A stretch of DNA of 64,000 nt, from positions 33,498,454 to 33,562,453 of the forward strand of contig NC_062232.1 of assembly GCF_902686445.1 (NCBI RefSeq), given 5' to 3'. Source of the stretch: Sciurus carolinensis (taxonomy: Eukaryota; Chordata; Mammalia; Rodentia; Sciuridae). Both the position numbers and the translations under genes were made by a program. Position 1 is the first letter of the stretch, and each line of letters begins with the position of its first letter. Positions 29,966-40,594 of the stretch are shown piece by piece. A model generated the notes under the pieces. It had not been told where the DNA came from, ran no database searches, and saw only the letters and a list, made by a program, of their open reading frames with translations.

Positions 29966-30533
29966 ATGCGTTTCTCACAGCTGCTATAACAAGACATAAA
30001 CGACAGCTGCAGTGTCTCACGGTGCTGGAGGCTGGAAGCCAAGCTCAAGGTATCAGCAGGGCTCATTCCCAGCGAGGGTTATAAAGGAGACTCTGTTCTA
30101 TGCTTGTCTCCAAGCTTCTAGAAATCTCCTTGGCTTGTGGAGGCATTACACTTATTCCTGCCTTCATGATCATGTGATCTTTTATCTTGGCATGTGTCTG
30201 TCTCCGTGGTCAAATGACCCATTTTTAAAGGGACACCAGTCACCTTGGACCAGAGCGCATCCAAATGATCTCATTTTAACTACAAAAAAAATTTTTTTTA
30301 GATGTCGATGGACCTTTATTTTATTTACTTTTATGTGGTGCTCAGGATGGAACCCAGTGGCTCACACATGTAGGCAAGCACTCCACCACTGAGCCACAAA
30401 CCCAGCCCCCTCTGTTGAGCTTGATGATGTCTATGACGACGCTCTCTCCAAATAAGGTCACATTCCTAGGTACTGGGATTAGGACTTCAAGATAGATTTT
30501 TTTTTGGGGGGGGACACAATTCAGACCATATCA
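29966..30533 (-). mobile_element. MaLR/MLT1-type LTR, antisense, with a nested ID-like SINE
   Basis: Starts TTTCTCACAGCTGCTATAAC, with CACGGTGCTGGAGGCTGGAA; after the nested element it resumes at CCAAATAAGGTCACATTCCT and ends ACAATTCAGACCATATCA. The nested SINE occupies 30282-30408. Confidence 0.7.
30282..30408 (-). mobile_element. ID-family SINE variant, antisense
   Basis: The right part is the antisense ID (CAAGCACTCCACCACTGAGC, CACAAACCCAGCCC). The left part, TTTAGATGTCGATGGACCTT then TATTTTATTTACTTTTATGT, is an extra segment absent from the other IDs in the window and recalls an ID subfamily with a 3' extension. Confidence 0.6.
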
Positions 30534-30829
30534 GAAGGATTTGACCCCACCCTAAGCCCTGCCCAGCCACTGTGTCTGGGCACATCAGTTGGAAAAGGCT
30601 GACAAGGGACCAGCAGCTTCCAAAGCAGATTCGGTGCCTGTTTCCCTGTGGAGAGGGGAAAGCATTGGGCTGGAGGAAGTCATGGCTTCCCAGGGCTAGA
30701 ACGAGGAGAGGCTGCCAAATGGACCATCATGGCTGCAGGCACGTGCTCAAGGGACAGGTAGGTTCCATTTAGGTTCCATTCCATGGCCCCACACTCTCAT
30801 CATGTGACATCGAATGTGTTACATTAAGT

Positions 30830-31063
30830 TTCCTTCCTTCCTTCCTTCCTTCTTTCTTTCTTCCTTTCTGTAACAGGGATTGAACCCAGAGGTGCTCAAC
30901 CACCAAGCCACATCCCCAGTCCTTTTTATATTTTATTTTGAGACATGGTCTCATTAAGTTGCTTAGAATCTCACTGAGTTTGCTGAGGCCGGCCTCCAAC
31001 CCGCGATCCTCCTGCCTCAGCCTCCCAAGTTGCTGGGATTTCAGGTGTGCACCACGGCACCCC
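30830..31063 (-). mobile_element. B1-dID SINE, antisense, with a (TTCC)n tail
   Basis: A TTCC/TTTC repeat at 30830-30867 replaces the poly-T tail. GTAACAGGGATTGAACCCAG and CTCCTGCCTCAGCCTCCCAA mark the halves. Confidence 0.92.
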
Positions 31064-31205
31064 GCTGAGTTATCTAAGCCTCAATTTCCCCACGTCTGTA
31101 GTTGGGACTCTCGATCCCACCTCTCAGGGTTGTCAGAGGACTCAGCTTCAGTAGTGTATCTAGAATGGATTGTCCTGGGCTTGGCCCAAAATACGTGCTA
31201 GGAAT
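31063..31205 (+). mobile_element. MIR fragment
   Basis: AAGCCTCAATTTCCCCACGT, GATCCCACCTCTCAGGGTTG and CCCAAAATACGTGCTAGGAA follow MIR order on the plus strand. Its upstream part may lie left of the SINE at 30830. Confidence 0.6.
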
Positions 31206-31309
31206 TATTGTTCGGTGCTAAGGGAGACTCAAGGAGGGCAGAGCCTCTAAGTTGGGATGTAGTGGCTATAGAGAGAAGAGCCTTAAAATGATTTACCAGT
31301 TTTTAAATT

Positions 31310-31990
31310 ATTGACATCATATAAGGATGTGTTTTTTAAAATGCAAACATCATAGAGGGTTCGAGGTGAAAAAATACCTGTCCACACTATTCCCCAGCTC
31401 TCCGTCCACAGTCCTAGGACTTTTCCTAATATGTAAATAATGTCTACATACTGTGTTGGTTTTCAGTGCTGGGTGCCCAACCCAGGGTCACACGCACTAG
31501 GTAAATGCTCTACCACTGAGCCACACCTCGAGCCTGCTCTCTCTCGATTTCTTTCTTTCTATTATATGTCGTATGTAAAAGACACGCTTACTCGAATGTT
31601 GCAGACATGTAAGCAGAGCACGCAGATGATGCGGCACCCCTCATTTGCCCTGGCCACCCCAGCCCTCCAGCAGCACCGGGACCAAGGTCTCTGCCTTGGC
31701 TATTGGAAACACCTGGAGATGAATGCCCCTTCCCAACGAGCTGCAGTCCACTCTCGGGGAGCCCCCATTGCCCTGTCAGATGCCCCCCTCTCAGTGTGCT
31801 TCCTGGACCAACTCCCAAATCACGACTTGCATCTGAATTCTTGTCTCAAGGTCATCTGTGAGGAAATCCCAATAAGGACAGGGACAACAGGATCACACAG
31901 TACTCTACACCTAACTTTTTGGGGGCAGCAGTATGGCGCTCATAGATCTTTTCCTATTAGCACATCCTGAAGGACCATTCCATAACGTGT
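31310..31990 (-). mobile_element. Decayed L1 fragment, antisense, with an ID piece
   Basis: CATCCTGAAGGACCATTCCA then TAACGTGTGTACACCATAG at the right end resemble antisense old L1 (ATTCCATTGTATGG, TACCATA). An antisense ID-like piece lies at 31468-31536 (AATGCTCTACCACTGAGCCA). The middle, 31540-31930, is not clearly L1. The 176-codon frame at 31440-31970 runs through the ID piece and is rejected as a gene. Confidence 0.45.
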
Positions 31991-31994
31991 GTAC

Positions 31995-33292
31995 ACCATA
32001 GTTAACTGAGCCATTCCTCCTCACCATAGTTAACTGAGCCAGTCCTCCTCACCATACTTAACTGAGCCGGTCCTCTTTGCCATAGTTAACTGAGCCAGTC
32101 CTCTTCACCTTACTCAATTGAGTCAGTCCTCTTTGCCATAGTTAACTGAGCCAGTCCTCTTCACCTTACTCAACTGAGTCAGTCCTCTTTGCCATAGTTA
32201 ACTAAGCTGTTCCTCTTTGCCTGGTTAACTGAGTCAGTCCTCTTTGCCATACTTAACTGAGCCAGTCCTCTTTGCCTAGTTAACTGAGCCAGTTCTTTTC
32301 GCCATAACTATGCTGTTCCTCTTTGCCTAGTTAACTGAGCCAGTCCTTTTTGCCTAGTTAATTGAGCCAGTCCTCCTCGCCATACTTAACTGAGCCAGTC
32401 CTCTTTGCCATAGTTAACTGAGCCAGTCCTCTTCACCTTACTCAACTGAGCCAGTCCTCTTTGCCATAGTTAACTGAGCCAGTCCTCTTCACCTTACTCA
32501 ACTGAGTCAGTCCTCTTTGCCATAGTTAACTAAGCTGTTCCTCTTTGCCTGGTTAACTGAGTCAGTCCTCTTTGCCATACTTAACTGAGCCAGTCCTCTT
32601 TGCCTAGTTAACTGAGCCAGTTCTTTTCGCCATAACTATGCTGTTCCTCTTTGCCTAGTTAACTGAGCCAGTCCTTTTTGCCTAGTTAATTGAGCCAGTC
32701 CTCTTTGCCATACTTAACTGAGTCAGTCCTCTTTGCCTAGTTAACTGAGCCAGTCCTCCTCACCATAGTTAACTGAGCCAGTCCTCTTCACCATAGATAA
32801 CTGAGCCAGTCCTCTTTGACATACTTAACTGAGCCAGTTTTCCTCACCATAGTTAACTGAGCCAGTCCTCTTCACCATAGATAACTGAGCCAGTCCTCCT
32901 CACCATAGTTAACTGAGCCAGTCCTCTTCACCATAGATAACTGAGCCAGTCCTCTTTGACATACTTAACTGAGCCAGTTTTCCTCACCATAGTTAACTGA
33001 GCCAGTCCTCTTCACCATCGATAACTGAGCCAGTCCTCTTTGACATACTTAACTGAGCCAGTTTTCCTCACCATAGTTAACTGAGCCAATCCTCTTTGCC
33101 TAGTTAACTGAGTTAGTCCTCTTTGCCTAGTTAATTGAGCCAGTCCTCTTTGCCTAATTAACTGAGCCAGTTCTCTTCACCATACTTAACTGAGCCAGTC
33201 CTCCTCACTATAGTTAATTGAGCCAGTCCTCCTCACCATAGTTAACTGAGCCCAGTCCTCCTCACCATAGTTAACTGAGCCCAGTCCTCTTC
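31995..33292 (+). repeat. 28-bp minisatellite, about 46 units, with higher-order repeats
   Basis: The basic unit is CATAGTTAACTGAGCCAG plus TCCTCCTCAC (28 bp). Variants end in TCTTTGC, TCTTCAC or TTTTTGC; some are 27 bp, and a shorter form reads ATAACTATGCTGTTCCTC. A 328-bp block (32041-32368) is repeated almost exactly at 32369-32696. Further right, a CTTTGACATAC variant recurs at 32814, 32954 and 33038, spaced 140 and 84 bp (five and three units). No open frame spans it. Confidence 0.97.
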
Positions 33293-33430
33293 TGATGGAC
33301 TTTTAATTTGCTTCCAGTTTTGTGCCATTACAAACAACATGGCAACTCACAGCCTTGGGCCTGTATCTTTCTGCACAGGATCAAGTATGTCAGAGGGTAA
33401 CTTTCTAGAAGTAGAACTGCTGAGTGAAAA
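33293..33430 (-). mobile_element. Ancient L1 fragment, continuation after the minisatellite
   Basis: TGATGGACTTTTAATTTGCT, TTGTGCCATTACAAACAACA, TTCTAGAAGTAGAACTGCTG and AGTGAAAAGG follow antisense L1 order and resume where the copy left of the array stops. The tandem array therefore sits inside one L1. Confidence 0.7.
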
Positions 33431-34500
33431 GGTAAGGGGACAGCTTCGCTCAGCACTGAGGTGGGGGCTCTGGAGCTCGGTTTGGAGATGGCCAGAGTAG
33501 AACGGAGCCAGCCTGGGCGAATGACTCAAGCTGGGAGACCCTGTTTTCGGTAAGAGGAGGACCACCCACAGGTGTGTGTGCATTTTGGGGGACCTTCTGT
33601 ATGCTTGGGCCCAGTGCAGCAGAAAGGCCTTCCCCGGGCCCACCATCTTCCAAAAGAGTCCCCTCCCGGGCCCATTCCACATGCTCACGCCTTGCTGCCA
33701 CGTTTGTGCCGTAGATGGTTGTTTTTCAAGCAAAATTCCCCAATTTTTAGATGAAAAACAACTTGTTTGGAGAGCACGCACTACTGAGATCTTCAGGCTC
33801 TTACTTTGGGCTGACTGTTGAGAAGAAATGAATTTTTAGGGAGGAGGAAACGGCGAGGAGGCTAGGAGCAGATCCTGGTACCTGCGGGGAGCGTCTTATA
33901 TAATTTGGTCTCTGCCCACTCACGAGCGCTTACGGCGTTTACCTGATCATCATCCTGCTCAGAAAACGAATTTTAAGAGCATCAAAACACGTCTTTGTTC
34001 TCCTCTCGAGTTATTAGCTGCCTACTGGCTGTCTACTTGATCTTGCCTTACAATGCAGAGAAAGGCACCCCAGATCTTGCTCTGGGGACTTGAAATATCA
34101 GAGAGATGAGATGGCAAGGGTTTGAAGCAGCAATGGTGGCAAGAGCCCAGAAAGTCAAGGTTATTGGCAGAGAGTAGGAAAAAAGGAGCTGGTCTTCCCA
34201 GGCAGCCCGGCAGAACCAGGAAGTCATTGCAAACATTACACAATTCCAGGGAGGGAATAGCGGAAGTGATCAGGAGAGGTGGTCATGCCAACCATAGCTT
34301 TTATTTACTGAGCCCTAATCCCATGGCAGATGGGAGTTATCGAATAACCCCAAGTTCTCTTCCTCGATATCTGAGTAAGGCCCTTGTGTCCAAAGGATGT
34401 GTCTGAGAACTCTCAGACACACGCGATCTCCAGGTAGCTGCAGATCATCTCCCTTGCCCAGCGTGGGCTGTCCCCATGTCCTCAGCAGCTGAGGCCGTGA
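33431..34500. other. Unique-looking stretch, nothing assigned
   Basis: Overlapping frames on both strands at 33347-33821 and 34022-34406. No domain or repeat recognised. Confidence 0.4.
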
Positions 34501-34504
34501 ATGG

Positions 34505-34715
34505 GACTTGGAGCCCGTGGCCCAGGCTGGAATCCCAGCAGCTACTGACCAGTTCTGAGAACGCGGGCAAATTACTTAACTGCCCTGCGCCTCAGTTTCT
34601 AAGCCTGGAAACCATAATGCCTACTTCCTTTGGTTGTTATGAGTGTCAATATTTGGGAAGGGATTCCAACAGCCTGTGGCACCTGGTGAGCACGGAATCC
34701 AGACTTGTTCAATGC
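34505..34715 (+). mobile_element. MIR SINE
   Basis: AATCCCAGCAGCTACTGACC, CGGGCAAATTACTTAACTGC, GCGCCTCAGTTTCTAAGCCT and AATGCCTACTTCCTTTGGTT are in MIR order. Confidence 0.75.
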
Positions 34716-34885
34716 ACAGGATTTCATGATCCCTTGCCCCAATGACAGGCACTGTTACTACTGACTTCATAACTGAGTGGCCTAAAGGGATTAGCACAAA
34801 GATGGTTGGTCACAGAGATTTGAACCCAGCTCTGTCTAACTGCTCCCAACTACTACCCACACTGCCCTCATATACCACAAAGCTG

Positions 34886-35097
34886 TTTTATTTTATTTTG
34901 GTACCAGGGATTGAACCCAGGAACGCTTAACCACTGAGCCATATCCCCAGCCCTTTCTATTTTTTATTTTGAGACAGGGTCTCACTGAGTTGCTTAGGAC
35001 CTGGCTAAGTTGCTGAGGCTGGCCTCAAACTTGCGATCCTCCTGCCTCAGCCTCCCGAGCCTCTGGGATTATAGGTGCATGCCACCATGCCCAACTA
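34886..35097 (-). mobile_element. B1-dID SINE, antisense
   Basis: GGTACCAGGGATTGAACCCA, GAGACAGGGTCTCACTGAGT and CTCCTGCCTCAGCCTCCCGA in antisense order; near full length. Confidence 0.93.
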
Positions 35098-35354
35098 GAC
35101 TGGAAGTGCTGTCTCAACCTATGAACTCATGCCGACTCCTGCAACAAGTCCCAGTAACCAATGGTCTTTAGCGATTTCCAAACAACTAATGTGACTGTCT
35201 CCTTTTTTTTTTTCCTTGTAAAAGCTTCCCCTCACCCCAGCCTCCTTGGATGTAGCTGTGGCTTGCCATAGCACATGTATCCCACACTGCAGTCCTTTGC
35301 TAGTCCTAAATACACTCTGTTTTGGAAAGTCAATCTCTCTGACTCTCAATTTAG

Positions 35355-35720
35355 GTTAACAATATATAGAATGGAATATTACTTAGCCTTAAAGACAAAG
35401 GAAATCCAGTCACATGCAACAACTATGGACGGAACTTGAGGTCATTACGTTAAGTGAAATAAGCCAGGCACAGAAAGACAAATATTGCATGGTGCCACAG
35501 AAACAGAAGGAAAAATGGTGGTCACCGGGGGCTGGGGGAGGGGAGGGAAAATGGGGACTGGGTGTTTAATGGGTACAAAGTTTCAGTTTTGCAAGATGAA
35601 AATGTTTCTGGAGATACATTTCCTAATGATGTGAATATACTTAAAACGATTGAATGGTACACTTGAAAGGAGTTAAAATGGTAAGTTTCATTTATATTTT
35701 TATCATAATTGAAAAAAACT
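35355..35720 (+). mobile_element. Ancient L1 3' end (L1M-type)
   Basis: GAATGGAATATTACTTAGCC, GTTAAGTGAAATAAGCCAGG, TTTCAGTTTTGCAAGATGAA and TGGTACACTTGAAAGGAGTT are the canonical order of L1M 3' ends, reaching the TTTTTATCATAATTG terminus. Better preserved than the other old L1 pieces. Confidence 0.9.
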
Positions 35721-35949
35721 GAATACAAAGTATAGAAAAGCTGTTGCTTCTTGAAATGTTCAACCTTTAGCCCACTCCCTGACCTTGCATGATTTTATTT
35801 TAAAATCTCCTTTGCAGAACACACAGTCCTGGTCTAGGAGAGCTGACTCTACTCAAAAATGTCTAAGTCTTCCCAAGGCTATTTCCAAGCAAATTGGTTC
35901 TTTGTGGCTCCATTTCCCAACCATGCATAGTTCAGAGATTCTCAATGCT

Positions 35950-36186
35950 TTCTTTCTTTCTTCCTTTTTTCTTTTTTCTTTTTTTGTTACCAGGGATTAA
36001 ACTCAGGGGTACTCAACCACTGAGCCACATCCCCAGCCCTTTTAAAAAATTTTTATTTAGAGACAGAGTCTTACTAAGTTGCTTAGGGCCTCGCTAAATT
36101 GCTGAGGCTGGTCTCAAACCCGTGATCCTCCTGCCTCAGCCTCCTGAGTCACTGGGATTACAGCTGTGCACCACCACGCCTCACTC
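35950..36186 (-). mobile_element. B1-dID SINE, antisense, with a T/C-rich tail
   Basis: GTTACCAGGGATTAAACTCA, GAGCCACATCCCCAGCCCTT and CTCCTGCCTCAGCCTCCTGA; preceded by a pyrimidine tract at 35950-35987. Confidence 0.93.
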
Positions 36187-37325
36187 AAGATCCTTTTTTA
36201 AATCTCCCCACCTTCACACACCAAATGCACAACTTTCCTTATGATCCAGAGGATGCCTAGGTAAGACAGGGCCACTCTATGGTCCTCTGAGATCCAAGAT
36301 CCCTACATTCCTATGCATTGTAGGACTTCCCCTGATTGGTGCAAAGACTTCCTTGTTAATTACCTTCTTATTTTAAAAAAGCTAAGTGATGTCAAATCCC
36401 AATTGATTGGTATTATATTATCTGTATGACAATTCACTCTGAAACGTCTTTTATATATACAGGGTAGGGCGTGTGTGTGTGAAGTACACTTACCTTAGGG
36501 GAGGGTTCGTTAGCATTCAAAAGACCCTAATAGGAATCCACACTTTGCAGTGACTACTCAGTGCTTCCAATATCCATAACTGAATCTATACCAGAGGGCT
36601 CCTTAATTAGCAGGTCTTAGAAATATTACACTATGTGGCTTAAGATGGTGGCTCCACGTCCTGGCAGGACAAGGCTAGCACAGCCTCGTGACACCTTGGG
36701 AGCAACACTGTGATCTGGAATTCCTTTGGGTCTCTTAACACCTTCCTATCTGTAGAGGACCGTGGCACCTCATCCATCCAGAATAATATCATTGCATCTG
36801 TCTCAGAGTGAACCCTGCATACGAAATGCCTATCAGAGAGCTGAGGACAGAGCGGGGACATTTCCAAGCCTCCAGGAACAGATTATATCAACTTCCTTAT
36901 GTCTGCTGCCTAATCACAGATCATGTGACTGGTTGAATTTGGTTCTAATTCACCATCTGATTGTGGGTCATAGCAAAGGACAAGTAGAGCCCCTACCTAT
37001 GTCCCTGGTACACTGCCGGTCTTGCTTGGGGATGCTCATGGCCCGCCCAAGTTGGACGAGGTTTTGCTGTATTGAGGAATCAAACTGTGTCATTCAGACT
37101 CAGTTTCTCCTTTTCTCTCCTTCTGGAGCCTGCTGTTCCATTGCAGGCTATTCCTGGACTCCCTGGTGAAGACAAGATGGCGGCAGCATGTTCTCGTATT
37201 TGCTCTGGTTGAAGTTTGGCATGGAAGCTCAACTAGATGTTTTCCTAAAGTCTTGACCCAAAGTCTCCAAAGTGAGTCCATTTGCCTCTTTGGCTTGACT
37301 TAAATCATGGGACCATCCCTGATCC
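36187..37325. other. Unassigned stretch, possibly old LTR-derived
   Basis: No gene is seen. The plus frame at 36762-37169 (135 codons) has no recognised domain. An exact YY1-type site AAGATGGCGGC lies at 37174-37184. Confidence 0.3.
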
Positions 37326-37329
37326 AATC

Positions 37330-37925
37330 ACTGTTGCTAGAGAAAAGATACTCTGGTGGGTCCCCATGTCTCTAAGATGGAGATGTCGATTCCGCTGAAC
37401 CACATGGTCTCAGAGTAGTCAGGGATGATCCGTGGATTAAAACTGACCACAAAGTCTTTGCCACTTGTTCTATTCTTGGAGTCCATTTCTCCTCCCCTTG
37501 AATAGAGACCTGCTCTACGCCTTGTTTTGATGAATAAAACATGGTAGACATGACTCTGTGTAAATTCACTGCCAGGTCTTAAGAAACCTGTAGATTCTGC
37601 TTTCCCATGTCTAGAACACACCATCATGGAATGCAGGGAGGGGACTCAAGCCACAGAGAGAGGCCCAGGTGGGGGAAATCAGAGCCAGTACCCCCTCACG
37701 CTGATCTCCCAACCAACACCCAGTGTGATCTGCCAACCACGCGGGTGGAACCATCTCGAACGGTCCAGACCAGCCGAACCTCCAGATGTCTCCAGCACTA
37801 TCAGACACCACAGGCTGCAGAAGAGTCACCCCGTTGAGCCTGGTCAACTCTCAGAAACATAGGAAATAGTGCATTGTTCTTGTTTAAAGTCACAGAGATA
37901 AGGGCTAATTTGTTACATAGCCTTC
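37330..37925 (+). mobile_element. Ancient LTR remnant, MaLR/MLT1-like
   Basis: CATTTCTCCTCCCCTTGAAT resembles the CCCCTCCCCTTGAATCTGGG motif of the remnant at 180-690. The end reads GTTTAAAGTCACAGAGATAA and GCTAATTTGTTACATAGCC. Confidence 0.45.
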
Positions 37926-37949
37926 AATGCTGATATAGGGTGACTCCCT

Positions 37950-38520
37950 GCTATGGTTTTGTGTCCCCTTCCTAATTCATGTTGATGCTGGGCATGGTGG
38001 TGCCCACCTGTAGTCCCAGCAAGACAGGAGGATCGGGAATTCAGAGCCAGCCTCAGCAACTGAGCGAGACCCTGGTTCGAAATAAAAACACAAAAAGGGC
38101 TGGGGATGTGGTTCAGTGGTTAAGCACCTCTGGGTTCAATCCCCAGTACCCCCCACCAAATATCATGTTGTAACTTTATTCCCAATCAATGGCATTAAAA
38201 AGTGGAACCTCTTAGGAGGTGGTTAGCCTATAAGAAGTCTGCTTTGATGGATGGGATAAGGCCCTTATGAAAGGTCTTAAGGGAGGGATTTCACCTCTTC
38301 CATCTCTTCCACCATGGGAGAACGGTGTTCTCTCCTCTCAAAGACCCAGCAACAAGATGCCATCTTGGAAGCAGAGAGCATCCTTCATCAGATACCAAAT
38401 CTGCTAGTACCATGATCTTGAACTTTCTGGCTTCCAGAACTGTAAGAAGTAAATTTCTTTTGTTTATAAACAACCCAGTCTGTGGCATTTTGTTATAGCA
38501 GCACAAATGGACTAAGACGT
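37950..38520 (+). mobile_element. MaLR-type LTR with a nested B1-dID
   Basis: CTATGGTTTTGTGTCCCCTT at the left; after the SINE, GGAACCTCTTAGGAGGTGGT and ATGGGATAAGGCCCTTATGA; at the right, GCATTTTGTTATAGCAGCAC and AAATGGACTAAGACG. Confidence 0.75.
37977..38170 (+). mobile_element. B1-dID SINE nested in a MaLR LTR
   Basis: GCTGGGCATGGTGGTGCCCA to GGTTCAATCCCCAGTACC. The B1 half has a short deletion (CCCAGCAAGACAGGAGGATC). Flanks TTCATGTTG and ATCATGTTG approximate the target duplication. Confidence 0.92.
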
Positions 38521-38534
38521 TCCCTAAAGGAAAA

Positions 38535-38958
38535 TCAGGAGCTTTTCCTGAAGATTAAGTGAGTGAATGTCAGATAGACAACATAGAGTTCACCGTAACC
38601 ACCTACTCTCAGAAGTCTACTCTGCCTGGCAACTGATGTGCTCAAGAAGACATGGAATTTTCTGTCTGTAGCAACACTCCAGTGTCTACCGACCAGTTCT
38701 CTCAGTGTCCAGACAGAGTTGCTGTAACTGCACAGGCTGCATCCTGATCCGGGCTCACAGCTCCAGCGATGGGTTTCTAAATACATCAAGCCATCCATGG
38801 CTTCCTGGCTCCTGGCCCTCCTGTGCGTGACAAAGATGGCCGCTCCCCTGATGTGTCAATCCTGCAAGCTTCTGGGAATCATTCCTGCAGACTTAGCTTA
38901 GAGTCTCCCCAACAAGCCAAGAGCAATGATCTTATTTGGTCTCCCAAAAGCTATGTCC
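38535..38958. other. No recognised feature
   Basis: Unique-looking DNA with a YY1-like AAAGATGGCCGC motif near 38834; nothing assigned. Confidence 0.35.
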
Positions 38959-39158
38959 CAGCCAGATGTGGAGGTGCACGCCTGTCATCCCAGCGGCTCG
39001 GGAGGCTGAGGCAGGAGGATGGCGAGTTCAAAACCAGCCTCAGCAACTTAGTGAGGCCCTCAGCAACTTAGCGACACCCTGTCTCTAAATACAAAAAAGG
39101 CTGGGCATGTGGCCCAGGGTTTATGCAGCCCTGGGTTCAATCTGTCGTGCCAAAAAAA
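38959..39158 (+). mobile_element. B1-dID SINE
   Basis: GTGCACGCCTGTCATCCCAG, GGCTCGGGAGGCTGAGGCAG and CCCTGGGTTCAATCTGTCG. The dID A-box is mutated to TGTGGCCCAGGGTTTATG. Confidence 0.92.
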
Positions 39159-39164
39159 AGAACT

Positions 39165-39490
39165 CCATTCCCTGGAACCTGCTCACGTGACCCTTTTGGC
39201 AAAAGACTTTGCGATGTAATTAAGTTAAAGATCTTGAAATCAGAGCATCTCGAATTAGCCGGACGAGCCCTAAATCCTTATAACGTAAGAGGAGGAAACA
39301 GAAAAGGAAGGCCATACCAAGAAAGAGACAGACTGAAGTGACTGTGTCACAGGAAGGCCAATTGTCATCAGAAACCAGAGGAGGCAAGCAGGGATTCTCC
39401 CCTAGAGCCTCCAGAGGGAGTGTGACTTGGGACAGATGACCTCCAGAACTATGAGGGAATCAGTTCTTGCTATTTCAAGCCACCTGGTCA
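39165..39490 (+). mobile_element. MLT1-type LTR
   Basis: TTGGCAAAAGACTTTGCGAT, GTAATTAAGTTAAAGATCTT, TCTCCCCTAGAGCCTCCAGA and GACCTCCAGAACTATGAGGG are classic MLT1 landmarks in order. Confidence 0.8.
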
Positions 39491-40385
39491 TTTGCAGCCT
39501 CTGGAGATGAATCCAGCTTGTGGTAATCCCTTAAGCCTGACTTCCCTGTGTGACATCCCTTTTTGCTTGAAAGATCCGGAGCAATTCCTGTGTCTTGCAC
39601 TGACTCCTGGGTGACACAGGTCCCTTTCCATCCTGGACATGTAAGACTGAGCCAGCCAGAGGCATGTGTGAGTGGAACCCAGGGTGGCGGCCGCAGACTG
39701 GGACCGAGCCTTCCCAAGTGCCTGGCGGGCAGATGCGCTTCTCGTGACAGGGCCGCAGTGGCCCCATGGCGCTCTTCTTGCTGGTGTGGCGCTGTGAGTT
39801 TATTTTTGCTTTAAATGATTCTGCAGCCAGCACCCTGGCTGTCTTGTGCTGAGAGCCCGCTGCCTCCTCCGCCCAGGAACACGCCGCGGAGCCAGGGCCT
39901 CTGCCGGGCTCATCTGTCTTTCCTTTATCCCGCGGAGTCCAATAAAGAGCTGGAAAGAGCCAGAACATGATTGAGAGTCTTCATTCCAATACCAGTGAGA
40001 TCACTTCCTAGAGGGCCGCTTGTCTTAGTCTACATCCTTTCCCCGAACCAGGTCTCTGTGTATTCTTGGAAATGCAGGTGTGTGTGTGTGTGTGTGCGTG
40101 TGTGTGTGTCTTTGTGTGACTGGAGGGAGGGTGGAAGGACAGGAAGTAAAGTGATGGTCTTTACTGTTAATACCATAAACTTGAGCTATTGTTTTCATAA
40201 ATAGGAGGCTGGAGATGGCCTCTTGCTGCTCTTACCACTGTGCTATTGAAATTATATTACCAAGGAAGAATTCTTCCATTCCGCAAACGCAGCCTCGCGA
40301 ACCAGGATGGGACGATCCACTCCACGGACACTCAGATGCGCTCTGCGTGTTGCTTGGCATTCCTGAGCCAGACTGCTGGAACGGG
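39491..40385. promoter_or_regulatory. Unique stretch; possible conserved element at 39730-39960; (GT)n run
   Basis: At 39790-39830, GAGTTTATTTTTGCTTTAAA then TGATTCTGCAGCCAGCACC lies within GC-rich DNA, a pattern of conserved enhancers. A CCAATAAAGAGC motif is near 39939. (GT)n runs occupy 40078-40109. No gene is supported, although a 145-codon minus-strand frame crosses the block. Confidence 0.2.
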
Positions 40386-40389
40386 AGCT

Positions 40390-40594
40390 TGCTTTCTTTC
40401 TTTCTTTCCTTCTTTCTTTCTTTTTTGGTACTGGGGCTCTTTACCACTAAATGTACCCCCCCCCAGCTCTTTCTATTTTTTATTTTAACACAGGACCTCA
40501 CTAAGTGGCTGAGGCTGGCCTCCAACTTGTGATCCTCCTGCCTCAGCCTCCTGAGTTGCTGACATGACAGATGTGCACCACCGTGCCTGGCTGG
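40390..40594 (-). mobile_element. B1-dID SINE, antisense, with a (TTTC)n tail
   Basis: A TTTC run at 40391-40424 is followed by GGTACTGGGGCTCTTTACCA, in which the B-box region is deleted, and CTCCTGCCTCAGCCTCCTGA in the B1 half. Confidence 0.9.

Noticed and set aside
31440..31970. 176-codon plus-strand frame
   Set aside because: It begins within an antisense ID fragment (encoding the repeat-derived ALGKCSTTEPH-type stretch) and shows no domain.
31995..33292. CRISPR-like array, because the repeat length is 28 bp
   Set aside because: The repeats are contiguous with no unique spacers, and the whole context (SINEs, L1, MaLR) is mammalian nuclear DNA.
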